A stretch of 64,000 bases of DNA from Imhoffiella fuscus. GTDB taxonomy: Bacteria > Pseudomonadota > Gammaproteobacteria > Chromatiales > Chromatiaceae. Below, in pieces: positions 8,783 through 17,118 of this stretch (positions are counted from its first letter, which is position 1; each line of letters starts with the position of its first letter). A program made the position numbers and the translations under genes. The stretch covers positions 62,001 through 126,000 of the forward strand of contig NZ_JBHUHX010000052.1 in assembly GCF_042682685.1 (NCBI RefSeq), read 5' to 3'. Under the pieces are notes generated by a model. That model saw only the letters and a program-made list of their open reading frames with translations. It ran no database searches and was not told the origin of the DNA.

Positions 8783-8971
8783 TCACTTGGCGACTGGCAG
8801 AGGGGTAATCTGTGCGGCAGCCTCTGCGGAGATCGGCGGACCCTGAAGGAAATCGTAGTAGGACGAGCTGACCATCAGGATGTAGTGGATCGCGAATGCG
8901 AGCACAAGCAAGAAGGCCGCCAAGCCCATGATCGCCATACGCGGGTCGAAGACCAGCCAAATCTTATGCAT
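8783..8971 (-). CDS. pufA3: Light-harvesting 1 alpha polypeptide, third copy
   Basis: 62 residues: MHKIWLVFDPR amphipathic N-terminus, one transmembrane helix, and the bacteriochlorophyll-ligand histidine in AFAIHYIL. It differs from the other two alpha chains: the FDPRR motif becomes FDPRMAIMG, and a long Ala/Pro-rich C-terminal tail (SAEAAAQITPLPVAK) is present. It pairs with pufB3 86 bp upstream and is the last gene before the terminator. Confidence 0.92.
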   Translation of the reverse strand: MHKIWLVFDPRMAIMGLAAFLLVLAFAIHYILMVSSSYYDFLQGPPISAEAAAQITPLPVAK

Positions 8972-9057
8972 CTAGATGTCTCCTGAACGAAACACGGGAC
9001 GCCGGTTAGGTACCGGCCTCCCGTCTTTATTTCCACCCGAGGGCGGAAGCTCGGCAA

Positions 9058-9198
9058 TTACAGCCAGGGGCGCCAGAGCCAAGCCAGGATGTGTGCGATA
9101 ACCACGATTCCGAAAAACATGGTCATGCTCTGGGTGAAGATGCCATGGAACTCTTGAGCTTCAGCCTCGGTCAGTCCAGTCATGCTCTTATCAGCCAT
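9058..9198 (-). CDS. pufB3: Light-harvesting 1 beta polypeptide, third copy
   Basis: 46 residues: N-terminal MADKSMTGLTEAEAQEF, the first conserved histidine in EFHGIF, a transmembrane helix with the BChl-ligand histidine in [13 protein letters not shown], which is the standard beta-chain C-terminus. Nearly identical in its second half to pufB1. Confidence 0.92.
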   Translation of the reverse strand: MADKSMTGLTEAEAQEFHGIFTQSMTMFFGIVVIAHILAWLWRPWL

Positions 9199-9328
9199 TG
9201 AATTACCCTCAATTTCTCTTCTTAGGCCTGTTGGCCATTACCGCGAACTTCCCCGCGGCGAGGAATAGGATGGTGCGTCAGAGACGACTTAAAGCACGTC
9301 TCGGACGCCGCCTAGCCCAGCGCGTGAC

Positions 9329-9463
9329 TCAGGAGCCACTCAGCCAGTTGAAGGCCGGGCTGCTGAGCAGGATGAAGTGGATCAACAGCGCCAGCACGAA
9401 CAGGAACCCAAACAGGGCAACCAAGGTTCTACGCGGATCGAAAATCTGCCAGATCTTATGCAT
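9329..9463 (-). CDS. pufA2: Light-harvesting 1 alpha polypeptide, second copy
   Basis: 44 residues: MHKIWQIFDPRRTLVAL N-terminus, one transmembrane helix, BChl-ligand histidine in LIHFIL, and the short C-terminus SSPAFNWLSGS. It lacks the ~20-residue tail of the first and third alpha chains. Follows pufB2 after 83 bp. Confidence 0.92.
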   Translation of the reverse strand: MHKIWQIFDPRRTLVALFGFLFVLALLIHFILLSSPAFNWLSGS

Positions 9464-9546
9464 GTGTATTCTCCGGTCTCTTACTGGTGGGCGCTGCTAT
9501 AGCAACAATCGCCCGATCGGTCAACAACACTAAAAACCCAAGGCTG

Positions 9547-9693
9547 TTACAGCCAAGGACGCCACAACCACACGAGGATGTGTGCAACGACGACAATCCC
9601 CGTGAACGCGACGAAACTGGACACGAAGATGCCATGGAATTCCTTGGCCTCATCCTCTGTTAGTCCAGACATCGAGCGGTTCTCGCTAGCCAT
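9547..9693 (-). CDS. pufB2: Light-harvesting 1 beta polypeptide, second copy
   Basis: 48 residues: MASENRSMSGLTEDEAKEF N-terminus, EFHGIF histidine, and a transmembrane helix with VAHILVWLWRPWL. It differs from pufB1 and pufB3 at several helix positions. It lies 178 bp downstream of pufC. Confidence 0.92.
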   Translation of the reverse strand: MASENRSMSGLTEDEAKEFHGIFVSSFVAFTGIVVVAHILVWLWRPWL

Positions 9694-9828
9694 TAGATGA
9701 CTCCTTACAGATCGTCAGGATGGCTCTACGAATTCGACACTAAGGCCATTCTCACTCTCTCCGCAACCACGCTTTCCTCAAGGGGTCACCTTGGCTGCGG
9801 CTTCGAACCGGCGCCACGCGCATCCATC

Positions 9829-9857
9829 GCTGGCGCCACTCTGGCGTCCCTGCCAGC
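9829..9857 (-). other. Hairpin in the pufC-pufB2 spacer
   Basis: GCTGGC and GCCAGC (6-bp stem) enclose an inner GCCA/TGGC pair, beginning 15 bp after the pufC stop. No U-run follows. A role in mRNA processing between pufLMC and the second LH1 pair is an inference from intercistronic puf hairpins in other purple bacteria. Confidence 0.45.
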
Positions 9858-9871
9858 AATCGGGTCCCAGA

Positions 9872-10954
9872 CTACAGCTTTTGTGGAGCTGGAGCTGCGG
9901 CCTCGACTGGAGCCGGTTCCACAGGGGCAGCCGCTTCAGGCGCTGCCGCCTGCGTGGGGCCTTGGAGAGCCGGATAGTCCTTCATCATCTGCGCTGCATA
10001 GAGCGGCTTGTAAGCGCCCTGGTGGCAGGTCATACAGCTGATCTTGAAGGGATCGCCGTAGGGACCCTTACGCGATGCCGGCAGCACGTCGTTCAGAGGC
10101 CAGATGTAGTTCTGGTTCATGTCGCGAACGTGGCGGATAGCGTACCAGGCGGTGGTCCGTTTCGGAGTACTCTGATCCCAAGCGTAGAACGAACGGGTGT
10201 TATGGCAGAAGGTGCAGTTGACGCCGAGTGCGTCGGAGATCTGCATCATCAGACCATAGGTCCATTCGGCCTGCTTGAGCGAGGTCTTGTTACCCTCGGG
10301 CAGAGCAGTCTCGCCGATGACCCGAATCTCGTTCGCCTGATCGAGGAACGGGGTATAGGGGTCGTATGGCAGAGCCGCGTAGGCCACAGTGGACGCACCA
10401 TAGTTCTGACCGGTCGGTGTCATGCCAGAGGGCTGACCCGGACCCGGATCGGTGGTCCAGACATACTTCGGCACGGGATTGCCGCGGTGACAGGTGTAGC
10501 AGGTCACACCGGTGTTGGCCACGTGCTTCTTCCAGTCCGCGTTGGTCGCACGGACCATCTCGAACATCCGACGGGATACCTTCTTGGTGTAGATATCGTC
10601 GGAGGCCCAGTTACCCGGAACGTGGCAGTAATTACAGCCTTCCTTCGGCGAAACCCAGGTGGTCACGGCAACCATGGTCCGGGTGAACTCGGCGACCGTC
10701 AGATCGCCAAGGACCTGGACGTTCTCGTACACGTCGGAAACCTTGGGACCGCCGGGAGCCGCAGCCGGAATGGCGGCGGGCGGAAGGTTCTCCTTGATGG
10801 AGGCCTCCAGCAACCGTGGGTTGTAGTTCACCTGCATGGCAAGACCGCGATAGCCGGTCTGCACGATCTCTGGCGCCGGACGCTCGCAGCCGAAAAGGAC
10901 TACCGAAGCGACCAGAGCGACAAAGGGTACTGATGCGCGCTTTCCGATCTTCAT
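9872..10954 (-). CDS. pufC: Photosynthetic reaction centre tetraheme cytochrome c subunit
   Basis: 360 residues. A lipoprotein signal ends at LFGC (lipid-attachment Cys23). Four CxxCH heme motifs are at 107-111, 152-156, 247-251 and 307-311; this is the normal set for PufC, which sits on the periplasmic face of PufLM and re-reduces the special pair. The C-terminus is a low-complexity Ala/Pro tail (about 335-360). The ATG overlaps the pufM stop by 4 bp, so the two are translationally coupled. Confidence 0.97.
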   Translation of the reverse strand: MKIGKRASVPFVALVASVVLFGCERPAPEIVQTGYRGLAMQVNYNPRLLEASIKENLPPAAIPAAAPGGPKVSDVYENVQVLGDLTVAEFTRTMVAVTTWVSPKEGCNYCHVPGNWASDDIYTKKVSRRMFEMVRATNADWKKHVANTGVTCYTCHRGNPVPKYVWTTDPGPGQPSGMTPTGQNYGASTVAYAALPYDPYTPFLDQANEIRVIGETALPEGNKTSLKQAEWTYGLMMQISDALGVNCTFCHNTRSFYAWDQSTPKRTTAWYAIRHVRDMNQNYIWPLNDVLPASRKGPYGDPFKISCMTCHQGAYKPLYAAQMMKDYPALQGPTQAAAPEAAAPVEPAPVEAAAPAPQKL

Positions 10955-11922
10955 TGCGACACCCCCGTCAGATATGGGTTCTCAATTGTCACAGTGCTCG
11001 GATAGCTCGGAGCAACACCGTGCTTCACCGCCCAGAGATACCAGTTCTCGACCACAGTTCCGGTCAGGAGGATGCCGATACCAGCGGTGATGACGGTCAG
11101 AACCGCAAACCACCAAGCCCAACGGTGGATCGACTCCATGGAGGCATTGAAGCCCATGGTCCAGCGCCAGAAGATTGCCGCGCGCTCAGCAGCGGTACCA
11201 CGATCGACGATCTGATCGATCTCGCGGTCGCCACCAAAGCGGCTCACGGAGAGGATCGTCGCGCCGTGCATGGCGAACAGCAGAGCCGAACCGTACAGGA
11301 AGGCGATCGACAGCATGTGGAACGGGTTGTAGTACAGGTTGCCGTAACGGATCGAGAAGGCAGCCGTCCAGTCGAGGTGCGGGAAGATGCCGAACGGTAC
11401 GGCCTCAGCCCAGCTTCCCATCATCACCGGGCGGATGAAGCCCAGGCTCAGATAGAAGAAGATCGCCGCAGCGAACGCCCACGACAGGTGCTGGTTCATC
11501 CCGAGCGCTTCAGCGCGCTTGTAGGTACGAACCCACCAAAGAATGATGGCCATGGTCAGGAAGAATCCTGCCATCAACCACCAACCGCCCTCGGAGAGAG
11601 GCGGAATGCTCAGACCGTACTGAGGAGCAGGTGGCTCCAGCGCAAGCCAGAAGAAATGCTTGACGAACTGAATGACGTTCCAGTCCACCGACGCCAACAT
11701 GTTGAAGCCGATGATGAACAGGGCCACGAAACCGAAAATCAGAGACAGCGTCCCGGTGAAACCAAGGTAGAGCGGACCGATCTGTGCGTCACCGATCTTC
11801 CCAAGCCAGTAGGAGAAAATGGGCTTGCCAATCCGCGGCAGATGGCCTTTCGGCAACGGCACTCCGGGATAAGCCGGAGAGCGCACCTGCACGCTGGTAA
11901 AAATATTTTGATATTCAGGCAT
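10951..11922 (-). CDS. pufM: Photosynthetic reaction centre M subunit
   Basis: 323-residue five-helix membrane protein. The typical N-terminus MPEYQNIFTSVQV is followed by the conserved HLDWTAAFSIRYGNLYYNPFHMLS stretch, which carries the special-pair histidine, and AMHGATILSV near the non-heme iron/quinone site. With PufL it forms the photochemical core. It is 16 bp downstream of pufL and overlaps pufC by 4 bp. The C-terminal extension past the last helix fits reaction centres that carry a bound PufC. Confidence 0.97.
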   Translation of the reverse strand: MPEYQNIFTSVQVRSPAYPGVPLPKGHLPRIGKPIFSYWLGKIGDAQIGPLYLGFTGTLSLIFGFVALFIIGFNMLASVDWNVIQFVKHFFWLALEPPAPQYGLSIPPLSEGGWWLMAGFFLTMAIILWWVRTYKRAEALGMNQHLSWAFAAAIFFYLSLGFIRPVMMGSWAEAVPFGIFPHLDWTAAFSIRYGNLYYNPFHMLSIAFLYGSALLFAMHGATILSVSRFGGDREIDQIVDRGTAAERAAIFWRWTMGFNASMESIHRWAWWFAVLTVITAGIGILLTGTVVENWYLWAVKHGVAPSYPSTVTIENPYLTGVSQ

Positions 11923-11938
11923 TGTAGTCTCCTAGTTC

Positions 11939-12775
11939 CTACCAGAGCGGGAGCTCAAGCCACCAGTTCCACCATTCCGGCCAACCGCGGGTCCAGAAAG
12001 GTCCACTGATAACAATACACACCGCACTCCAGAAGACTGCACTCAGAGCCAGGAACAAGCCCAGGCGATGGATAGCGAGCGCACCGATGGAGTAACCGAC
12101 GATATCGCGGAAGAAGGTGTTCTCGTGCTCGCCCGTCTTCACGCACTCGCCTTCTTGCGGATTCGTCACCGACAGGATCAGCGAGCCATGCATCGACAGC
12201 GCCAAGCAGTTGGTGAAGAAGAACGCAATCGCGAGCATGTGCGCCGGATTGTAGTGGAAGTGCAGGTACTGGTAGCCAGTGTTCGACACCCAGTCAAGGT
12301 GACTGAGGATCCCGTAGGGGAACCCATTACCCCATGCACCCAGCAGAATCGGACGCACCACGACGAGCGTGATGTAGGCGCCGATGGCGAAGCTGAACGC
12401 GAAGGGAACATGGAAGCCGATGCCAAGCTTGCGGCAAATCTCGACTTCCCTCAGAGCCCATGAACCAAAAGCGCCGATGGCGCAAATGGTGATGATCTGC
12501 CAAAGACCGCCTTCGGTCAGCGGCGCCATCCCAAGCCCGTAACTGAGATCCGGCGGATTGATGCTGATCTGCCAGATGTTATAGGTCTGAAGCTCGGGGG
12601 TTGGACCGATGGTAGCGCCCCAAACGATCAGGAGCGTTCCCAGCAATGCGAAGAAGAAGCCCGACACTCCGAAGAAGCCGACGTAGAACGGCCCCACCCA
12701 GAAGTCGAATAGGTCTCCCCCTATTAGCGTCCCGCCACGGACGCGATATTTTCTCTCAAAACTGAGCATGGCCAT
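11939..12775 (-). CDS. pufL: Photosynthetic reaction centre L subunit
   Basis: 278 residues, the usual PufL length. It begins LSFERKYRVRGGTLIGGDLFDFWVG, a highly conserved opening, and carries HLDWVSNTGYQYLHFHYNPAHMLA with the special-pair histidine, and ALSMHGSLILS near the iron/quinone site. The start could be either Met1 or Met3 (MAM). Downstream of pufA1 by 116 bp, across a hairpin that may adjust expression relative to LH1. Confidence 0.97.
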   Translation of the reverse strand: MAMLSFERKYRVRGGTLIGGDLFDFWVGPFYVGFFGVSGFFFALLGTLLIVWGATIGPTPELQTYNIWQISINPPDLSYGLGMAPLTEGGLWQIITICAIGAFGSWALREVEICRKLGIGFHVPFAFSFAIGAYITLVVVRPILLGAWGNGFPYGILSHLDWVSNTGYQYLHFHYNPAHMLAIAFFFTNCLALSMHGSLILSVTNPQEGECVKTGEHENTFFRDIVGYSIGALAIHRLGLFLALSAVFWSAVCIVISGPFWTRGWPEWWNWWLELPLW

Positions 12776-12793
12776 CGTAAAATCCTCTGCTGG

Positions 12794-12818
12794 GGAGGCA
12801 TCCTGGCCGGCTGCCTCC
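12794..12818 (-). other. pufA1-pufL intercistronic hairpin
   Basis: GGAGGCA pairs perfectly with TGCCTCC (7-bp stem, 11-nt loop) about 18 nt upstream of pufL. In Rhodobacter the pufA-pufL spacer carries a decay-blocking hairpin that keeps LH1 mRNA in excess over reaction-centre mRNA. A similar role here is an inference from position. Confidence 0.6.
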
Positions 12819-12891
12819 TCTTAGCACTGCGGCGGTAGGTGAGGCTGCCCGGTCGACAACGCCTCGCCTGCCACCCCCGTCAAGGACGCGA

Positions 12892-13089
12892 TTACCGTTG
12901 CGGGACAACCGGCGTCACTTGCTGGACCGAAGCGGCCGGAACGCCGTCTTCGAGCCAATTGAACTCGGCAGTGCTCAGCAGGATCATGTGGATCGCGAGA
13001 CCAAGAATGATCAAAAAGACGCCCAGAGCGGTCAGCACGCGGCGGGGGTCGACCAGCAGCCAGATTTTCCAAAGATCGGGAGACATCAT
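12892..13089 (-). CDS. pufA1: Light-harvesting 1 alpha polypeptide, first copy
   Basis: 65 residues: SPDLWKIWLLVDPRRVLTAL N-terminus, one transmembrane helix with the BChl-ligand histidine in LAIHMILL, then TAEFNWLEDGVP and a Val/Gln/Pro-rich tail. Two ATG codons are adjacent (13089 and 13086); a GAGGA ribosome site stands just upstream. The acidic WLED region resembles the C-terminal segment where calcium-binding LH1 complexes coordinate the metal, but binding cannot be judged from sequence. Confidence 0.95.
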   Translation of the reverse strand: MMSPDLWKIWLLVDPRRVLTALGVFLIILGLAIHMILLSTAEFNWLEDGVPAASVQQVTPVVPQR

Positions 13090-13172
13090 CGTTTTTTCCT
13101 CTAATCAATAACGGATGGGGCGATTCGAGTTAGCCGGCACACTCACGCGAGGCCAGCCATTACCCAGAACGA

Positions 13173-13316
13173 TTACAGCCAGGGGCGCCACAGCCAGGCG
13201 AGGATGTGAGCAATGACAACGATCCCGAAGAACGCCGTCATGCTCTGCACGAAGATGCCGTGGAACTCTTGAGCTTCTTGTTCGGTCAGACCGGTCATGC
13301 TGGTGTTGTCAGCCAT
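13173..13316 (-). CDS. pufB1: Light-harvesting 1 beta polypeptide, first copy
   Basis: 47 residues: [24 protein letters not shown] histidine, helix with [13 protein letters not shown]. First gene of the puf operon, 83 bp before pufA1. No pufQ-like frame precedes it. Confidence 0.95.
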
Positions 13317-14019
13317 CGTTAAACCCTCCGAATCTGGAGATGAATCTTAAAGTTACGCCGCACTCAACCCGTGCGGCACGGGAACGCCGTGGATCAATCC
13401 GCCACGACAGAGAAACAGTCCGCTGTACGGACACATTCTCAATCCGCGACCCCCTGTCACAGCGGATCGCAAAATTCGGTTCACCTCTTCCCTGGCACCA
13501 CACTCACCATCAATCGCAACCCGAACCTAAAGGGCTGCTCAACCATCCATCTAGTGAGATAAGGTCTCGGGACATGCCGTCGCGAGCCTCGCTCCGCTCG
13601 CGCCACGACCCTGACCGGCCGAGAATTGCCTTACGGGGTGCCCGGATTTGCGTGTCAGTCTAGCTTGACTGGCACAGATGTCAATCTACATTTACACCTG
13701 TTTTGAGCACAAACTGATCGAGGACAGGATGGAGTCGATGGGCATGGCCCGAGAGGGGTGATCGCCGCGATCGAGCGCACGCGCCGACGAAAAATCGGCG
13801 GCCTAAAGCGGGTAGCGAAACCGGCAACCTCGACACGCGAAGCCGCGCGGGAGGAATGTGATCGGTGCGGGGCGCGGCATAGACCACCCACCCCACCCGA
13901 TCGACATCGAAAGGCGCCCTGCCCAACCCAAAAGACAGAGCAAGGCTCAATGAATCAGGCACCAAAGCGCCCGAGGGATCGCCTAACGCCCCTAGAGCAC
14001 GAACGCCTACGCACGCCGG
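13317..14019. other. 703-bp bchZ-pufB1 intergenic region
   Basis: No convincing gene is present. In Rhodobacter this position holds pufQ, but no frame here resembles a membrane protein of that kind. The region carries the puf promoter/operator candidate at 13653-13696, which leaves a leader of about 330 nt before pufB1, and a small hairpin at 13782-13800 (CGCCGA/TCGGCG). Confidence 0.7.
13653..13696 (-). promoter_or_regulatory. puf promoter with two PpsR/CrtJ-type boxes
   Basis: One perfect TGT-N12-ACA box (TGTCAATCTACATTTACA, 13679-13696) and one near match ending ACT (13653-13670) are 26 bp apart start to start, leaving an 8-bp gap. On the minus strand, TTGACA at 13684-13679 and TAGACT at 13662-13657 form a sigma-70-like promoter with a 16-bp spacer, each element inside one box. 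PpsR/CrtJ is known to bind paired boxes cooperatively and repress photosynthesis genes; the regulator gene is not in the window. Confidence 0.65.
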
Positions 14020-15495
14020 TCAGACCGAACCCGACGCCAGCGCCTTCTGCGTTTGCGTCACACGTTCAGCGGTGACGCGCTCCTCGCCATCGGTACGGGC
14101 GCCGCGCTCAGCGGCATCGCGCAAACGCTTCGCAGCCGAGATTCGCACCAGGACCGGCTGAGACTCGACGATCCTATCGAACAGGGCTCGCGCCGCCTCA
14201 TCCCAGGGCAGCTCGCGATGCAATCTAGCGGGAGTCGCGTCGACCTTGTCGAGATCCGTGCCCAGCGGCAGGATATTGAAGAGCGCGTCGAACAGGGCGT
14301 TACAGACCTCCTGCACCAGATAGGTGGCGCCGGAATAGCCCATGAAGGGTGTCCCGGTATGGCGCCGAATCACGGTTCCGGGAAAGGAGGCCGGGATATA
14401 GGTCGCGCGCCCACCGATTTCGGACAGATACATGCGCTCGTTGTAGCTGCCGAAGACGATCAAGGGCGTCTTCTCGTGCACCGCCTTGCGGATGAGATCG
14501 TTGTCCGGTTTGACGCCGGCCTTGCGCTCGAAGGCGAAATTGCAGGGCAACCCCATCTCGTCCTCAAGGAAATGCCGCAGACCGCGCGCGTAGGTTTCGC
14601 TCGCCGCCACGCCAAAGCTCGCCGTGCCGAAGAAGTCCTGAGTCACCGAGCGCCACAGGTCCCAGATCGGCTTGATGGTCGTGTGCTTCTCGCGTTCGAT
14701 GAAAGGCTCGGGATCCAGCTCCAGCAGCTCGCCCAATGCGCGCAGGAATTTGGTCGTGCTGTGCAATCCGATCGGAGCCTGCAGGAAGGGCCGGTCCAGC
14801 GCCTCGCACAGCGTTCGTCCGAACTCGCGGTACATACAGATATTGACGTCCGCATCCGCCAGCTTGGCCACATCGTCCAGATGGCTGCCCAACGGGAAGG
14901 TCATATTGACCTCGGCGCCAACACCCTCGACCAATCGCCGGATCTCGGCCAGATCGGACGGCGAGTTGAAGACGCCGTACATGGGTCCGATGATGTTGAC
15001 CTTGGGACGCTCGCCAGCCGCGCGCGGCTTACGCTTGGGCGCCACGCCCTTCTTGGGGCCGAACTGGGTCCAGAGCCAATAGATGGCGCGATTGGCGCTC
15101 TGCCACTGATCCTCGTCGATGGTGCGCGGCAGAAAACGCAGGATGCCGGTCCCCTGGGGCGTCACGCCACCACCGATCATCTCGGCGATGGACCCCGTCA
15201 CCACCACGGCGGGACGCGAGGGATCCAGGGTCTCGAAGGCCCGGCGCATCGCCTCCTCCGTCCCCTTCTGACCCAACTCCTCTTCGCCGAGCCCCGTCAC
15301 TACGACCGGCAGTTCATGGGGAGGCAAGCCGTCGGTGTAATGCAGCACCGCCGTGACAGGCAGGTTTTCGCAGCCAACCGGGCCGTCGATGATGACCTGC
15401 AGCCCCTTGATGGCAGCGAAGGCATAGACGGAGCCCCAGTAACCGCCTGCGCGGTCGAGGTCATTGATCAACATCGGAAAATGCTCTCTCGTCAA
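14020..15495 (-). CDS. bchZ: Chlorophyllide a reductase subunit Z
   Basis: 491-residue nitrogenase-like subunit of the BchXYZ reductase, which reduces the C7-C8 bond of chlorophyllide a during bacteriochlorophyll a synthesis. The conserved N-terminus has GGYWGSVYAFAAIKGLQ and a cluster-ligand cysteine in GPVGCENLP. An alternative ATG sits 8 codons in (MLINDLDRAGG). Separated from bchY by 140 bp containing a strong hairpin; last bch gene before puf. Confidence 0.95.
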   Translation of the reverse strand: MTREHFPMLINDLDRAGGYWGSVYAFAAIKGLQVIIDGPVGCENLPVTAVLHYTDGLPPHELPVVVTGLGEEELGQKGTEEAMRRAFETLDPSRPAVVVTGSIAEMIGGGVTPQGTGILRFLPRTIDEDQWQSANRAIYWLWTQFGPKKGVAPKRKPRAAGERPKVNIIGPMYGVFNSPSDLAEIRRLVEGVGAEVNMTFPLGSHLDDVAKLADADVNICMYREFGRTLCEALDRPFLQAPIGLHSTTKFLRALGELLELDPEPFIEREKHTTIKPIWDLWRSVTQDFFGTASFGVAASETYARGLRHFLEDEMGLPCNFAFERKAGVKPDNDLIRKAVHEKTPLIVFGSYNERMYLSEIGGRATYIPASFPGTVIRRHTGTPFMGYSGATYLVQEVCNALFDALFNILPLGTDLDKVDATPARLHRELPWDEAARALFDRIVESQPVLVRISAAKRLRDAAERGARTDGEERVTAERVTQTQKALASGSV

Positions 15496-15564
15496 AAACC
15501 GCGCCGACCGAGCCGTCGCGATCTCGCTCTTGATTCTGAATAGGGCCGATCAACCGGTCACGAC

Positions 15565-15599
15565 CGCGCGGAGGATGCCGGTCGGACAGCCTCCGCGCG
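15565..15599 (-). other. bchY-bchZ intercistronic hairpin
   Basis: A perfect 10-bp stem, CGCGCGGAGG pairing with CCTCCGCGCG, encloses a 15-nt loop between two genes of one enzyme complex. No U-run follows, so it looks like an RNA-processing or stability element rather than a terminator. Confidence 0.6.
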
Positions 15600-15635
15600 A
15601 ATCTGTCGGCATCATCGGCCCCGCGTCGATCCGCA

Positions 15636-17099
15636 TCAGGCGCGCTTGGCCGCCGGACGCCCAGTTCCTCGCTTGACCGGCATTTGCGACCAGACGCCAC
15701 TGGTCTCACCCTCGCCAACACCCTCGAAGAAGGCGCGCATGGCGACGAAACGCTCCTTGTTGGCCAGAGCCGCGTTGATCACCTGGGCCAGCGAACCCGC
15801 ACCGGCCGGCCCCATCAAGGGACGCGCCGAGATCAGATTGGTGAAGTAGAGCGCCGGGATCTCGCGTTCCTTGGCCGCCTGCACGACCGGCGTCGTGCCG
15901 ATGGCGAGATCGGGATCGAGCGACTTGACCGCCGCCAGGTCCTGCTCCAGCGAGGCGCGGAACTGAACCGGAACGCCGTGCGCTTCAAGCCAGGCACGGT
16001 CGCCCTCGTTCCAGGGCGTGCGCGGACAGGCGGTGCCGACATAGGGCACTTCGGCACCCGACTCGATCAGCAGACGCGCCACCAGCAGCTCGGAGCCCTC
16101 GTAGCCCGAGACGATGATCCGACCCTTGATCGGCATCGCTGCCAGCGCACCGCCGATCGCAGGCAGGAACTTGTTTTTGGCCGCGTCGACCTTGTCCTGG
16201 GCGATCCCGCAGGCGGCGCCGATGGCGTCCAGCCAGGCCGCCGTGCCCTCGCGCCCGACCGGGGCCGAGCCCACGATAGGACGACCGGCTGCGGAGAATT
16301 CGCGACAGGAGGCCGCGTACTGGGGGTGGATGGCCGCCACGGCCTGACAGTCCAGCGCGGCATAGAGTTCGCGCCATTCGCGGGTCGGCACCACCGGACC
16401 GACCGCCAGCCCCAGCGGCTCCAGCATCATGCCGATGCCGACCGGATCTGCCGGGAACATCTCGCCCAGCAGGGTCACGGTGGGACGCTCGCTGCGGCCG
16501 CCGCGCGGTGCCTGGACCGGCCCCTGCTCGGCCTCCAGACGGGCGTACTGAAGCATGGCTCCGGCCAGCACGTCCTTGGCCTCGGCATGGGTCGGGGTGC
16601 CGAACCCGGGCACGTCGATCCCCAGGATACGCACGCCGTTGAGCTGCTTCGGCAGCAGACGCAGCGGCACGCCGGAGGCGGTCGGCACGCAGAGATTGAT
16701 GGCGACGATGGTGTCCACCCGCTCCGGGTCGGCCAGCTTGAGCACCGCCTCGCGCGCGTCCTCGAACAGCCGGCCCGAGACCAAGGACTCGGAGTCGAAG
16801 GGCACATAACCGATCGAGCGACGCGCGCCGTAGAAATGCGCGGTGAAGCTCAGACCATAGACGCAGCACCCGGAGCCGACCAGAATCATCGCCGTGCGGC
16901 GCATGCGCAGACCGACACGCAGCGCGCCGAAGGCCGGACACATGGTCTGGGGCTGATCGTGCGGCCCCATCGGATAGTCGGCCGTGAGACGCTCGATCAG
17001 CTCGGCATTACCCGCCGCCACGGCGGCCGCCTTGAGGGTCTCGGGATTGCCGCAGGCCCCCGCCTCCGGCGCCTTGTCGCGTGATGAATCGCTCGCCAT
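15636..17099 (-). CDS. bchY: Chlorophyllide a reductase subunit Y
   Basis: 487-residue catalytic subunit paired with BchZ. Conserved features are TMCPAFGALR and GSGCCVYGLSFT near the N-terminus, with cysteines likely to ligate the inter-subunit 4Fe-4S cluster. The ATG at 17099 has a GGAG ribosome site 7 nt upstream and is preferred. An ATG at 17126 would give 9 more residues and overlap bchX by 8 bp. Longer in-frame extensions lie wholly within bchX and are not real. Confidence 0.94.
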   Translation of the reverse strand: MASDSSRDKAPEAGACGNPETLKAAAVAAGNAELIERLTADYPMGPHDQPQTMCPAFGALRVGLRMRRTAMILVGSGCCVYGLSFTAHFYGARRSIGYVPFDSESLVSGRLFEDAREAVLKLADPERVDTIVAINLCVPTASGVPLRLLPKQLNGVRILGIDVPGFGTPTHAEAKDVLAGAMLQYARLEAEQGPVQAPRGGRSERPTVTLLGEMFPADPVGIGMMLEPLGLAVGPVVPTREWRELYAALDCQAVAAIHPQYAASCREFSAAGRPIVGSAPVGREGTAAWLDAIGAACGIAQDKVDAAKNKFLPAIGGALAAMPIKGRIIVSGYEGSELLVARLLIESGAEVPYVGTACPRTPWNEGDRAWLEAHGVPVQFRASLEQDLAAVKSLDPDLAIGTTPVVQAAKEREIPALYFTNLISARPLMGPAGAGSLAQVINAALANKERFVAMRAFFEGVGEGETSGVWSQMPVKRGTGRPAAKRA

Positions 17100-17118
17100 A
17101 CCGGTGCTCCGCTCGGAT

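Noticed and set aside
13309..13503. A 64-residue frame considered as pufQ
   Set aside because: No membrane helix or PufQ-like pattern; it overlaps the pufB1 start.
14053..15543. A 496-residue open frame antisense to bchZ
   Set aside because: Shadow of bchZ; no domain and a composition typical of reverse-complement frames.
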